From Truepera sp965215315 (GTDB lineage Bacteria > Deinococcota > Deinococci > Deinococcales > Trueperaceae), in assembly GCA_965215315.1 (NCBI GenBank), contig CBDCDB010000008.1:3534001-3598000 (forward strand): 64,000 bases of DNA. Direction: 5' to 3'. The notes beneath the pieces were generated by a model that was not told the origin of the DNA, did not search any database, and was given only the letters and a program-made list of their open reading frames with translations. Made by a program: the position numbers and the translations under genes. Shown piece after piece: positions 16,975 to 25,781 of this stretch. Position 1 is the stretch's first letter. The number at the start of each line of letters is the position of its first letter.

Positions 16975-18729
16975 TCACGGTGTATAGGTGATGACGGTGG
17001 CTACTTTGCGTTGCAAGCCCACCGGACGGTTGACGACCTCACCGCCTACGACGAGCGTGCTGCTGCCCCCTGAATCGAGTTGCAGAGCGCTCTCGGCGCG
17101 GAGGTCTAGAAATAGCGGGACGAGTTCTCCGGCGGTCATTTCCGTGGCGACGAGCAGTAACACCGTCCCGTCTTGCCGGACGCCGAGCGCGGCGCGGGTG
17201 GTGCGGCGGTTGACGTTGCTCTCACGGTCTTCGGTATCGAACGCTTCTAGCTCCGGCCTAAAGGCGCTCCGGCCTGCTGCAACGAGGAGCGGCCCCGCCT
17301 CGACCGCCTCGGGAACAAAACGCCAGATAGTTGGGGCGGTTTCGAGCCGATAGTCCAGCGTGTTCCCGGCGTCTACGAGCGCGAGCGGGCGCACCTCGGG
17401 CAGGTACGACAAGACAAAACCGCCCGTCGGGACGCGGCGCGGCCCGACCTTGTTCTCAAGCACCCGCCCCGTTGCCGAAACTACAATAGCCCCCTGACGC
17501 GGACTGCCGACCCACGCACCCGCGCCTACCCCCCGCGCCGTATAAAGCGTGACGCGTTCGTCCTCGAGACTGAGCTGTGCGTGCGCGGCCCCATCAACTG
17601 TGAGGTAGAGCCTGCTTTGGGGGCGACCGACGACCGGCTGACCGAAGCCGAAACCCACCACCGCCCGGTTCCGGCTTGGCAAGGACTCGAGCCTTCCCCT
17701 CTCTTTTAACAGCCCGATACTCCGTCCGCTCGCCGGGTCAAAATACGACGCGTTAAGCCCGACGAGCGCGGCCCCGGTCAGCTCAGAAGGGGTGCGCAGC
17801 GCCGCCGAACCGCCCTGAACGGCAAACCTGCCGCGTCCCGGCGCGATTTCTACGAGGTCAACCTGACTCTCTCCGGCGAGGGTCTGCGTTCTAAATGAGC
17901 GCAGCGTCGCGCCGCCCCCGAGGTCGCGTTCGTCCGTCCGGGTGCCTGCGAGCCGGTTGAGCAGACGCTCCCGTAGGTCGAGCGCCGCGTCGCGTTCGTC
18001 CGCACTGCTACCCGCAAGCGCAGGATCTGTTTTGAGGTCAACGACTAGGCGCGTCGGGTCAGCGAGGGGAAACACCTCGAACTCGAGCGGCCCCGCCGCT
18101 TCCGTCCCGTCAAGGCGCAGCACCGTGTTTTTTGGTTCTGTCCCATCTCCGCTCGTCCAACTAAGCGTGAGGTTTTCAAGCTTTTCCGGAAGCTTTTCCG
18201 GCAGGAGCAGAGGGGGCAGCGTCAGGGTCAGCGGGCGTCCGGGCGTCGTAGTGCCGGTTTGCCGCAAAGACTCGAGGCTCGCCGCGTCTAGGTCGGCAAA
18301 ATCAAACACGACGCGTACGGTTCCGCCAACGCTCGAGCGCACCCCCGTCAGCCGGGGCAAGGTGACGCCGAGCGCACCTAACACATCCCCCTGAAGATAA
18401 ACCCGGTCAGCCTCTATGCGAGGTGCGCTCAGGTTGGACTCGAGGCCCAACCAGCCCAGTCCGACCGCGTAGCTGTAGCGTTCGCCCCGGTAGCTGAAGG
18501 TCGGTTCGGGCGTTTCCAGTGGCGCGGCTCCCGGTAGCAGATAGTAGGTGCCAGAGTTCGTGTAGGACGCTGGAGGTGTAAGAGGCGACGCTGCAACTGT
18601 CCCTGTACCAAGCGCCGAAAACATCAAGCAGCTCAGTAACGCATACAAAAAGCCGTGCTTAAAACCTGAGAACCGCTGTAGGGCAAGATTAAAGCGAATG
18701 CAGCACCCCGAGAAAATCGCCTGCGGCAA
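16975..18729 (-). CDS. Exported phosphodiester glycosidase-like protein (NAGPA/DUF2233 domain)
   Basis: The 584-residue protein starts with a basic stretch and a signal peptide (about 20-47, ending TVAASP). Residues about 50-270 form a beta-rich region with AMIN-like segments (TVRVVFDF, LVVDLK). The C-terminal half matches the phosphodiester glycosidase family: GLNASYFD, then AGPLLVAAGR, RTTRAALGVRQDG, and the end motif LQLDSGGSSTLVVGG. Members remove sugar phosphodiesters or act in exopolysaccharide metabolism in the envelope. The ATG chosen overlaps the upstream gene by 41 bp; a later start just before the signal peptide is equally possible. Confidence 0.8.
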   Translation of the reverse strand: MPQAIFSGCCIRFNLALQRFSGFKHGFLYALLSCLMFSALGTGTVAASPLTPPASYTNSGTYYLLPGAAPLETPEPTFSYRGERYSYAVGLGWLGLESNLSAPRIEADRVYLQGDVLGALGVTLPRLTGVRSSVGGTVRVVFDFADLDAASLESLRQTGTTTPGRPLTLTLPPLLLPEKLPEKLENLTLSWTSGDGTEPKNTVLRLDGTEAAGPLEFEVFPLADPTRLVVDLKTDPALAGSSADERDAALDLRERLLNRLAGTRTDERDLGGGATLRSFRTQTLAGESQVDLVEIAPGRGRFAVQGGSAALRTPSELTGAALVGLNASYFDPASGRSIGLLKERGRLESLPSRNRAVVGFGFGQPVVGRPQSRLYLTVDGAAHAQLSLEDERVTLYTARGVGAGAWVGSPRQGAIVVSATGRVLENKVGPRRVPTGGFVLSYLPEVRPLALVDAGNTLDYRLETAPTIWRFVPEAVEAGPLLVAAGRSAFRPELEAFDTEDRESNVNRRTTRAALGVRQDGTVLLLVATEMTAGELVPLFLDLRAESALQLDSGGSSTLVVGGEVVNRPVGLQRKVATVITYTP

Positions 18730-19471
18730 CCCGCGCCCCGAGGATGTTTTCTAAACCGAGCGCCAGCTGATACGCCTGCACGTCGCGCCGCCCGATGGCG
18801 GTTGCGCCGACCCCCGCCGCCTGCTGCCGAAGCCCGCTCAGCGGTTCGGCGGTGAGGTCAACGACGCTCAGGTGTGGCCCGACCGAGGCGCTCGGCACCT
18901 CGAACGCCGGGTCGATACGAACGAGCAGGTCGGCCCGCATTAGGTAACTTGGAATCAGCGGGTCGCGGTATGAGCGGGCGGTGCATTCGGTACTCGCGGC
19001 GAGCGACCCGAGCGTGCGTTCAGCGGTCGGGCTGTCACTCGCTAGAAGCGTAATGTGCGCCGCGCCCAGAGATGAAGCTTCCCGGCACACCGCCCGCGCG
19101 AGCGGCCCCGACCCTACAACGACGACCCGCGCCCCGCGTGCGTCCCAGTTTTTGTTCTGCAGGGCCATCACGACGGCCCGCCCAAGGGTGTACTCGGCAA
19201 TCAAACCGCCATACGAAACGGTCAGCGCGTCGGCGGTACCGGTTTCCTGTGCGATTAAGGACGAGCGCTGCGCGACTCGGAAGGCGGCCTCGTGAAAGTG
19301 TTCGTCTAAGACGAGTGCGCCGCGAAACTCGAGCGGCGCTAAACTCCCGGCGACGGCGCTAAACTCGGTCGGCGTAACGGGGTGTAAGAGCACGCCCAGA
19401 GCAGGTTTGCGAAACTGCGTTAGGGCTTGCCGGAGGGCGTGGTCGGGGGTGATGAGGGCGACGAGTTGCAC
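18689..19471 (-). CDS. Shikimate dehydrogenase-like protein
   Basis: The protein resembles AroE in outline: an N-terminal substrate-like domain with VTPTEF, a middle segment TADALTVSYGGLIAEYTLGRAV, and a Rossmann domain with ARVVVVGSGPLARAVCREASSLGA. The usual catalytic Lys/Asp pair of AroE (NVTxPxK, NTD) is not clear, so the substrate is uncertain. I place the start at GTG 19471 because TATACT lies 6 nt upstream, giving a leaderless transcript and 260 residues; an ATG further upstream would overlap the previous gene. It shares its end with the start of the glycosidase-like gene. Confidence 0.72.
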   Translation of the reverse strand: MQLVALITPDHALRQALTQFRKPALGVLLHPVTPTEFSAVAGSLAPLEFRGALVLDEHFHEAAFRVAQRSSLIAQETGTADALTVSYGGLIAEYTLGRAVVMALQNKNWDARGARVVVVGSGPLARAVCREASSLGAAHITLLASDSPTAERTLGSLAASTECTARSYRDPLIPSYLMRADLLVRIDPAFEVPSASVGPHLSVVDLTAEPLSGLRQQAAGVGATAIGRRDVQAYQLALGLENILGARVAAGDFLGVLHSL

Positions 19472-19477
19472 TTGGGG

Positions 19478-19483
19478 AGTATA
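19478..19483 (-). promoter_or_regulatory. -10 box TATACT, leaderless promoter of the AroE-like gene
   Basis: TATACT is separated by 6 nt from the GTG start codon. No ribosome site lies between them. The box falls in the 55-nt gap after the metallophosphoesterase gene. Confidence 0.65.
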
Positions 19484-19526
19484 CCCTCTGATTACAAAGG
19501 CCGAAAGGTCACATTTGGCATCGGGT

Positions 19527-20342
19527 TCAGTTGCCAGCTTCACGGGCTAAAAAGATTTTTACGGCTTCGCTGAGGGGTAGCTTTTCACTATCCGCCACAG
19601 CGAGATAGTCCCGTAAAAAGGGCAATATGAGTTTTTTACCTGTTGCTAGCTCACGCCTAAACAGCTGTCCTGTGGGCCCCATTACCTCGAGATACCCCTC
19701 ATCCATCGCGGCTAACGTCGCTTCACGGTCGTAGGGGACGAACTGCTTTTGATAGTGCCAGCGGTCGTCTCGAAAGGTCAAAATTGCGTATTGCGCGTCC
19801 AAACTTCCGCCTAAAGGTAGACCGCACGAGTCAATCGTTAAAAGCGTGCGGTCGTCCCAGTGGCGCTCGAGCCAGTTGTGATTATGTCCTCTGATGATAA
19901 AGGTCTCTGAGGTGTCCCTGAGCAACTCACGTAATGTTTCAGCTGGTGTGTCTGCGTGAATGCTGGCAAAAAGGTCGTGCGGCGCGGCGTGCGTCACCAG
20001 CAGTCCCGGTAGCCGATAGGTGAGCGGCAACGCCCGCATCGCCTCTAAGTCTGCCCCGCTAAACTGACCCTGCGCCCACGCCAAACCCTGAAACCGCTCG
20101 GTTGCCCAGTCGGGATGCGCGTCCGGGGTACCGTAATGCGTCAGGTAATGTTCGTGATTACCCTTGAGAACGGGACAACCGAGCGCCGTTACGACGTCCC
20201 AACAGGCTTTGGAGTGGGGCATCACGTTAACGACGTCACCTGCGATGATGATTTGCTCGACGTTTTGAGTTTCGGTGTGGGCTAAAACAGCCTGTAACGC
20301 CCCCAAGTTTCCGTGAATGTCAGCGATAACAGCAATTCGCAT
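19527..20342 (-). CDS. Calcineurin-like metallophosphoesterase
   Basis: The 271-residue protein carries the whole metal-site series of the superfamily in order: DIHGN (9-13), GDVVNV, GNHEHYL, VTHAAPH and GHNHNWLE. The compact single-domain form is close to YfcE-type phosphodiesterases and symmetrical dinucleotide hydrolases. The substrate cannot be told from sequence; a C-terminal extension of about 60 residues after the last motif is not typical of YfcE. It has its own leaderless-type promoter and is divergent from thrS. Confidence 0.88.
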   Translation of the reverse strand: MRIAVIADIHGNLGALQAVLAHTETQNVEQIIIAGDVVNVMPHSKACWDVVTALGCPVLKGNHEHYLTHYGTPDAHPDWATERFQGLAWAQGQFSGADLEAMRALPLTYRLPGLLVTHAAPHDLFASIHADTPAETLRELLRDTSETFIIRGHNHNWLERHWDDRTLLTIDSCGLPLGGSLDAQYAILTFRDDRWHYQKQFVPYDREATLAAMDEGYLEVMGPTGQLFRRELATGKKLILPFLRDYLAVADSEKLPLSEAVKIFLAREAGN

Positions 20343-20349
20343 GAGTTTA

Positions 20350-20355
20350 AGTGTA
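20350..20355 (-). promoter_or_regulatory. -10 box TACACT before the metallophosphoesterase
   Basis: TACACT ends 7 nt before the ATG and no ribosome site intervenes. A second hexamer TAAACT overlaps the spacer but is too close to the ATG. Confidence 0.55.
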
Positions 20356-20395
20356 CAAAAATTGCGACGGACGACCGAAAAATGTGGCGTTATGG

Positions 20396-20401
20396 TAAAC
20401 T
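20396..20401 (+). promoter_or_regulatory. -10 box TAAACT upstream of thrS
   Basis: TAAACT lies 6 nt before the ATG of a 26-codon open frame (20408-20488) that ends 94 nt before thrS. The spacing is that of a leaderless start, so the thrS messenger probably begins at or near 20408. Confidence 0.5.
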
Positions 20402-20407
20402 GACGTT

Positions 20408-20488
20408 ATGTACGCCGCACCGCGCCCAATTTTGTCCACACTTTATGCGCGCGGCTTTGTGGCACGAACGTCCCTGCACGCCCGCTGA
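20408..20488 (+). CDS. Possible 26-residue leaderless upstream peptide of thrS
   Basis: The frame starts exactly where a leaderless transcript from TAAACT would begin and stops well before the thrS ribosome site. It has only two Thr codons and no Thr run, so classical attenuation is not obvious. It may simply be a spurious frame in a leader RNA. Confidence 0.3.
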   Translation: MYAAPRPILSTLYARGFVARTSLHAR

Positions 20489-20582
20489 CCTACCCAACCT
20501 GATACAGTTTTTATATCTGCGGCAGCACTCGACCTGCGCCGCAACCCTGTCCGGGTCTCGCTCGGATACCTCTGAGGTGATT

Positions 20583-22574
20583 ATGCACGTAACTTTGCCT
20601 GACGGAAAACGTTTAGACCTGCCCGAACACGCAACTGCCAAAAACGCCGCCGAAGCCGTCGGCCCCGGCCTCGCCAAAGCTGCTTTAGGCGCAACCGTCA
20701 ACGGTCAACTAACTGACCTTTTGACCGAACTCCCGGACGGCGCTGAAGTCTCGATTTTGACCAAGAAAGACGACGCCACTATCCGCTTGATGCGTCACAC
20801 GCTGGCGCACGTGATGGCGCAAGCTGTGACCGACGTGTTCGCCGCCGAAGGTCACGCCCGCGAAACCGTAAAAATGGGTATCGGCCCAGTGATTGAAAAC
20901 GGCTTCTACTACGACTTTGATTTGCCGCGAAACCTGACCCCGGAAAATTTAGGGTCTATCGAAAACCGGATGCGTGAGATCGTCAAGGCCAAGCTGCCGC
21001 TCCGCAAGTTTGAGCTGCCCCGCGCTGAAGCTTTGTCCCGCTTTGAAGATGGAGACCCGTACAAGCTCGAGCTCATCACCGACCTGCCCGAAGATGTGCC
21101 GCTGACCTTTTACGAACAGGGCGGAGAAGACGGCTTTACCGACCTCTGCCGGGGGCCGCATGTTCCCAGTACCGGCGACATCCCGCCACACTTCAAGCTG
21201 ATGTCGGTGGCGGGCGCGTACTGGCGCGGCGACGAGACGAGGCCGATGTTGCAGCGGATCTACGGCGTGGCGTTTAAGACCAAAGAGGAGTTGGAGCATC
21301 ACCTCTGGCAGTTGGAAGAGGCGAAAAAGCGCGACCACCGTAAACTCGGCGCAGAGTTGGATATCTTTACGCTAGACGAAGACATCGGCCCCGGTCTGCC
21401 GCTCTGGTTGCCGCGCGGCGCAGCGATGATTGAAGAACTCGAGGCTCTCGCCAAAGAGATGGAGCGTCTTGCTGGGTATCAGCGGGTGAAAAGTCCGCAT
21501 ATCGCCAAGGAACAGCTCTTCCTCAAATCCGGTCACTTGCCCTACTACGCCGACGATATGTTCCCGCCGATGGAACTCGACAACGTAACCTACTACCTCA
21601 AACCGATGAACTGCCCGTTTCACCACAAGATTTTTGCGGCGCGTCCGCGTTCTTACCGCGATTTACCCTTGCGGCTTGCCGAATACGGGACGTGCTACCG
21701 TTACGAAGACCACGGCGCGCTGATGGGTTTGATGCGGGTACGCAGCTTGCAGATGAACGACGCGCACATCTACTGCTCCGAAGCGCAGTTTGAAACCGAG
21801 TTTATGAAGGTTATCGAGATGTACTTGGCGTATTTCAAACTTTTCGGGATTCACGAGTACGTGATGCAGCTCTCTAAGCACAGCAAAGAGGGATTAGGCA
21901 AAAAGTACGTGGACAACCCTGAACTCTGGGAAAAAACCGAAAAGATGGTGCGTCTTGCGTTGCAAAACGGTAACATCAACTTTGTCGAAGTCGAGGACGA
22001 AGCGGCTTTTTACGGGCCGAAGATTGACGTGCAAATTAAAAGTGCGATTGGGCGCGAGTTTACGTTGGCGACCAATCAGGTGGATTTCGCGCAGCCGGGG
22101 CGGTTGGGGCTCGAGTACATCGCCGAAGACGGCAGCCGTCAAACTCCCTTATGCCTCCACCGCGCCCCGCTCTCAACCCACGAACGGTTTATCGGTTTCT
22201 TAATTGAGCATTTCGCTGGCGATTTCCCGCTCTGGCTCGCGCCTGAACAAGTCCGTATCGTTCCCATCGCCGACCGCCACAACGACTACGCCGTTGGACT
22301 CCGCGAGCAGCTTTTTGACCTGGGCCTCCGCGCCGAAACCGACCTCCGCAGCGAACGCATGAACGCCAAAGTCCGCGACGCCGAACTCTATAAAGTTCCT
22401 TACACCGTCATCGTCGGGGACAAAGAGATGGAAGCCGGAGCGGTGTCGTTTCGGAGCCGGAAAGAGCCGGAGCAGAAAGGGATTGCGGCGGCGGTGTTTG
22501 TCCAGCACCTACAGGCGCATGTGCTAGGAAGGGCGCTCGAGGTCGTGCCGCTGACTCATCTAGAAACGGCGTAA
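20583..22574 (+). CDS. thrS: Threonyl-tRNA synthetase
   Basis: The ATG at 20583 follows TGAGGTGATT, a near-perfect anti-rRNA match, and gives 663 residues, the usual length. Domains in order are the TGS domain (1-60), the editing domain (about 65-220, with RHTLAHVMAQAV), the class II core with the zinc Cys in MNCPFHHKIF, motif 2 RYEDHGALMGLMRVRSLQMNDAHIY (split by the R.R loop), motif 3 APLSTHERFIGFLIEHFAG, and the anticodon-binding domain (PEQVRIVPIADRHNDYA). An in-frame longer reading to 20313 is rejected because it runs through the promoter region. Confidence 0.96.
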   Translation: MHVTLPDGKRLDLPEHATAKNAAEAVGPGLAKAALGATVNGQLTDLLTELPDGAEVSILTKKDDATIRLMRHTLAHVMAQAVTDVFAAEGHARETVKMGIGPVIENGFYYDFDLPRNLTPENLGSIENRMREIVKAKLPLRKFELPRAEALSRFEDGDPYKLELITDLPEDVPLTFYEQGGEDGFTDLCRGPHVPSTGDIPPHFKLMSVAGAYWRGDETRPMLQRIYGVAFKTKEELEHHLWQLEEAKKRDHRKLGAELDIFTLDEDIGPGLPLWLPRGAAMIEELEALAKEMERLAGYQRVKSPHIAKEQLFLKSGHLPYYADDMFPPMELDNVTYYLKPMNCPFHHKIFAARPRSYRDLPLRLAEYGTCYRYEDHGALMGLMRVRSLQMNDAHIYCSEAQFETEFMKVIEMYLAYFKLFGIHEYVMQLSKHSKEGLGKKYVDNPELWEKTEKMVRLALQNGNINFVEVEDEAAFYGPKIDVQIKSAIGREFTLATNQVDFAQPGRLGLEYIAEDGSRQTPLCLHRAPLSTHERFIGFLIEHFAGDFPLWLAPEQVRIVPIADRHNDYAVGLREQLFDLGLRAETDLRSERMNAKVRDAELYKVPYTVIVGDKEMEAGAVSFRSRKEPEQKGIAAAVFVQHLQAHVLGRALEVVPLTHLETA

Positions 22575-22631
22575 AGTAAAGGCGCGAGGTAGCGCCACTA
22601 ACTCACCTGGCGACAGTCTAAAAAGTACGGA

Positions 22632-22664
22632 GCGATGTGTTCGTAGCACATCGCCCTCTTTTGT
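22632..22664 (+). terminator. Terminator of thrS
   Basis: GCGATGTG (22632-22639) pairs with CACATCGC (22647-22654) and is followed by CCTCTTTTGT. It lies 57 nt after the thrS stop. Confidence 0.8.
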
Positions 22665-22678
22665 CAATATCCAATATC

Positions 22679-23122
22679 CTATTCGAGTAAGCCGCTAGAG
22701 ACGCACGGGGCTGCACCGCGTTCTTCTGTTCCTACTAAGCAGGTTTCGCGGTTTTCCAGGGACGGGTGTACGAAGATATCCCAGTTCGCTACACTCGCGT
22801 GCCAAGGTTTCTCGAGCTTGAAGTAACCCATTTCTTGGTTGTTCGCGCCGTAGCACCACGCTTCTATAGTCGCTATAGTTCCCGCTCGGGCGTCTGCAGG
22901 ACGGCCTGCTTCGGCAGTCGCTACATCTCTGAAAGATGCCTCACTTTTTAGAAACAAGCTACCTACGCTGAGAGCGGCTTGCAAACTACCATCACAACTT
23001 CCTTGGTTGGGCTCAGGAAAGTTGACAACTTGGAGCCGAACAACTTCAGGCAAACCACCAAGACAAGCTGTTAAAGTAAAGGCTAATACTAGAATTAGCG
23101 TCTGAAGCTTACTTCCTTTCAA
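22679..23122 (-). CDS. Small lipoprotein, unknown function
   Basis: The 147-residue protein has a basic start, a hydrophobic core and the lipobox LTAC at Cys20, so it should be lipid-anchored in the envelope. Four further Cys (in GSCDG, AWCYG, ETCLV and APCVS) could form two disulfides. No family is recognised. AAGGAAGT precedes the ATG. It stands alone, followed by the thrS terminator in the opposite sense. The 150 bp upstream are AT-rich compared with the rest of the window. Confidence 0.75.
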   Translation of the reverse strand: MKGSKLQTLILVLAFTLTACLGGLPEVVRLQVVNFPEPNQGSCDGSLQAALSVGSLFLKSEASFRDVATAEAGRPADARAGTIATIEAWCYGANNQEMGYFKLEKPWHASVANWDIFVHPSLENRETCLVGTEERGAAPCVSSGLLE

Positions 23123-23274
23123 GATAAAACACCCCTCTGAGTTCCCAACCCTTTTTTTGGTGGTTTCTGGGTTACTAGCAAGTTATTGACTCTCTTTAGA
23201 AAGGAATCAAGAGCTTCTAAATAATCAATATGGTGATAATAAGCTTATATATAAAACCTTACAATCATGAAACC

Positions 23275-24855
23275 TTAATCTTTTCGCTTCCACAACCACT
23301 CCCGCAACGTCAAACCGCTCGCCGCCACCTCAGCCGCCTCTTCACGCCCGACATACCGGTAGTGCCACGGCTCATAGATATAGCAGGTCAATGTCTCTTT
23401 ACCCTTCGGATAACTCATCACAAACCCAAACTCAGCGGCGTGCTCCTGAAGCCACGCACCTTCCGGCGTTTCAGACCAGTCGTCTAGTTCCCACGCAGGG
23501 TCGCCGTCCGCACTGCGAAAGTCAAGCGCAGTGCCGAGCTGATGCTCCGAATGACCAGGGCGGGCGCTGCTCTTCAAGGCGGCGTCGTAGCCGTCTTGTT
23601 CTGTCCAATAGGCGAACGTTTGCTCTTGATAGCTGTACGAACGATAGGCGGACTGAACCTCGAGCCCCATCCCATCAGCCTCAGCTGCTTTTAGCAACGC
23701 TTCCAAGTCTGGCATGACAAAACTCCGCAGTTGTGTCGCATCGGTTCCAACGCCCAATGAAGTGACAGGTTCCAGGTCATTCGGCGCGTAGTCTTCAGGC
23801 AGCGCGTAAAGCGTGTCGAGTACCGTATAGGGCCAATCGTCATAACTTGTAAGCGAAGCGGGACGGTCTTCGTAGCCGCAGGGGGGGAGCGGCGTCTGGG
23901 CCACTGCAAAAGATAAAAGGGGCAAAATGAGTGAGCTTAAACGCACCATGTTAGGCATCGTAACAACCTTTGCTGAGTCTGAGCTAGAGGTCAGGGTATG
24001 AGGGGGAGCCCGCGTCGTCAAAAGACCGGTTGCCGCAAAAACGGCGATGAGCAAGGCGGCCTCGAGCCTCAACACCTGTCCGAATCTTCGCGGGCTACCC
24101 TGCGGATTACCCTGTTGTAGCGCCGGTAAAAACCACCAGCGGTTGAGCGCGGCGATTCCAAGAATGATACTGACGAGCGCGAGTTTGGCGGTCAGCGCAA
24201 GTCCGTAGGTTGTAGAGACGAGTTGGGCAGGCTGCTCGAGGTGCAGCAGACTGGCGTAGATACCGGTTGCAGTAAGGAGCAAAACGCAAAAGAGGCCGAG
24301 GCCCGAAATCCTTGCCATCGTCTTTACGAGCAGCTCGTCTGCCGGGTCGCGCCGCCACGCTGGTGAAAGCGACATATAAAAGACCGCGCCGCCCCAGAGT
24401 GTCGCCCCGGCAAAGTGCATCAGGTCGACGACGAGTGCCGGAGGGCCGTGTAAGGCCGCCGCGTGGCTTAAAAAGCTAAAGCTGCCTAAGATACCGACAC
24501 CGGCGAGGAAAAAGTGGGCATTGCCCTTTTGGGAGGGGCGTTCGGGGGCGTTAAACCCCAAAGTGAGGACGAACGCGGTGAGCGCGAGCCGCACCAGCGT
24601 GGCTTGTCCGTGGCGGGTGGCTAGGGTGTACTCGAGGATAAACCCGGCGTCAAAGCGTCCGACAAGCTCGGTGACGCGCCACATTACGTCACCCAAGCTG
24701 CTGACTATAAGGAGCAGAGCGCCGAAAACCGTGCCGAAGCGGAGCGTGCGCCGCATCTGCAAGGCCAGTTCCGGCCCAACGAAGCGGCGAAAAATCCCGG
24801 CTCCTAACAGCAAGACCGCCCCCAGATAGAGGGCGGTTTTGAATACCGCGTCCAT
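23275..24855 (-). CDS. copD: CopD copper-transport domain fused in frame to a VanY-type D,D-carboxypeptidase
   Basis: Residues 1-299 are a CopD-like membrane protein with about eight helices (GRFDAGFILEYTLATRHG, LSHAAALHG, HFAGATLWGG). At Met300 a second signal peptide begins (MPNMVRLSSLILPLLSFAVAQ), followed by a VanY/DacB zinc peptidase with SAYRSY, the SEHQLGTALDF zinc motif and EPWHYRYVG. AAAGG lies 8 nt before the ATG of the second part (23958), so it could also be made on its own. A TAG in the next frame just before the junction suggests two genes joined by a small indel. The CopD half closes the copper operon; the peptidase half would act on peptidoglycan. Confidence 0.85.
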   Translation of the reverse strand: MDAVFKTALYLGAVLLLGAGIFRRFVGPELALQMRRTLRFGTVFGALLLIVSSLGDVMWRVTELVGRFDAGFILEYTLATRHGQATLVRLALTAFVLTLGFNAPERPSQKGNAHFFLAGVGILGSFSFLSHAAALHGPPALVVDLMHFAGATLWGGAVFYMSLSPAWRRDPADELLVKTMARISGLGLFCVLLLTATGIYASLLHLEQPAQLVSTTYGLALTAKLALVSIILGIAALNRWWFLPALQQGNPQGSPRRFGQVLRLEAALLIAVFAATGLLTTRAPPHTLTSSSDSAKVVTMPNMVRLSSLILPLLSFAVAQTPLPPCGYEDRPASLTSYDDWPYTVLDTLYALPEDYAPNDLEPVTSLGVGTDATQLRSFVMPDLEALLKAAEADGMGLEVQSAYRSYSYQEQTFAYWTEQDGYDAALKSSARPGHSEHQLGTALDFRSADGDPAWELDDWSETPEGAWLQEHAAEFGFVMSYPKGKETLTCYIYEPWHYRYVGREEAAEVAASGLTLREWLWKRKD

Positions 24856-24861
24856 AACTCG

Positions 24862-25350
24862 CTAGCGCGCGACCTGAAAGGTCGTGAACCCCTGCGTGGT
24901 GTGCGAATCGACGGACAAAACCCGCCACATCACGACGTAAGTCCCTGCGCTGAGGTCTGGCTTAAGCGGTAGCGTGACGGTTTCAGCGGTACGTTCATCC
25001 GTTTGGAGACCGGTATCGGCTCTAACCTTTTCATCGTCTTGCGTCTCTAAAACGTTTGAAGCAAGTTGACCGGCGAGTCCGTTCGTCCGCAACCGGGCGT
25101 TCTCGGCGCTTTCGCCGGGTTTGTCTGTTTTGGGGGCGTCCAGCGGATAGACCTTAAAGATGCTGAAGCGGGTCTCGAGCGCTTCGCTGTAGTTGAGCGT
25201 CACGTCACTCGGCGCAGCCTGCAGCGTCTCACCGTCAGCGGGCGTGCTGCTCGTCAGTTCAGAATGGGCCGACCCGACCCCGGCAACAACCAGGGTCAGC
25301 GCCAGCACGAAGGGTTTTACGAGAGCAAGGTTTACGAGAACAGCGTTCAC
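24862..25350 (-). CDS. copC: CopC-family copper-binding protein
   Basis: CopC binds copper in the periplasm or at the cell surface and works with CopD. The 162-residue protein has a signal peptide ending VGSAHSEL, so the first His follows directly after cleavage. A later DSHTTQGFTTFQV motif gives the second ligand, and the beta-sandwich core contains TLNYSEALE. The central part (about 75-125) is longer and more charged than in short CopC proteins. It overlaps the preceding gene by 4 bp and lies 6 bp from copD. Confidence 0.9.
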   Translation of the reverse strand: MNAVLVNLALVKPFVLALTLVVAGVGSAHSELTSSTPADGETLQAAPSDVTLNYSEALETRFSIFKVYPLDAPKTDKPGESAENARLRTNGLAGQLASNVLETQDDEKVRADTGLQTDERTAETVTLPLKPDLSAGTYVVMWRVLSVDSHTTQGFTTFQVAR

Positions 25351-25772
25351 GGGAACGTGAGGTCGGCAACAGGTTCAACTTTATCTTCGTAAGGGACGTT
25401 TAGCTTGACCTCGGTCTCGCCGATAAAACCTGTGATTTCAAAGGTGTACGCGCCCGGTTCGCTCAGAATGAAGTCGCTCGTGTACGCGCCCGGTTCGCCG
25501 TAAACGGCCCGTAGCGGCAGCTCGCGGCGGGCCTCGCCGTCCGGCGCGATGATGGCGGCTTTGAGGCTAGTCTCGAGGTTTTCGACCGGCGTTTCGTCTA
25601 TCTTGTGAACCGCGAGGTCCAGACCGTTTAACTGGTCGGTATAGGTCGGCTCGTGAACGTACCCGATAGTGACTTCGTACTGGTTTTTGCCCTGACCGAC
25701 CGTCTTATGTTCGTGAGCGAAAGAGAGGGGAAGGGCGAGCAAACCGGCGGCAACTAAAACATGCTTGTACAT
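25347..25772 (-). CDS. Secreted beta-rich protein of the copper operon
   Basis: The protein has 141 residues with a clear signal peptide ending SFAHEH. The mature N-terminus carries two His directly at the cleavage site, and the rest alternates beta strands (YEVTIGYVHEP, YTSDFILSEPGAYTFEITGFIG), like a YtkA/FixH-type immunoglobulin fold. The start HEHKTVGQGKNQYEVTIG recalls proteins found beside copC/copD in other bacteria. A copper-binding or assembly role is inferred from position. The last four bases overlap copC. Confidence 0.78.
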   Translation of the reverse strand: MYKHVLVAAGLLALPLSFAHEHKTVGQGKNQYEVTIGYVHEPTYTDQLNGLDLAVHKIDETPVENLETSLKAAIIAPDGEARRELPLRAVYGEPGAYTSDFILSEPGAYTFEITGFIGETEVKLNVPYEDKVEPVADLTFP

Positions 25773-25781
25773 AAAAGACTC

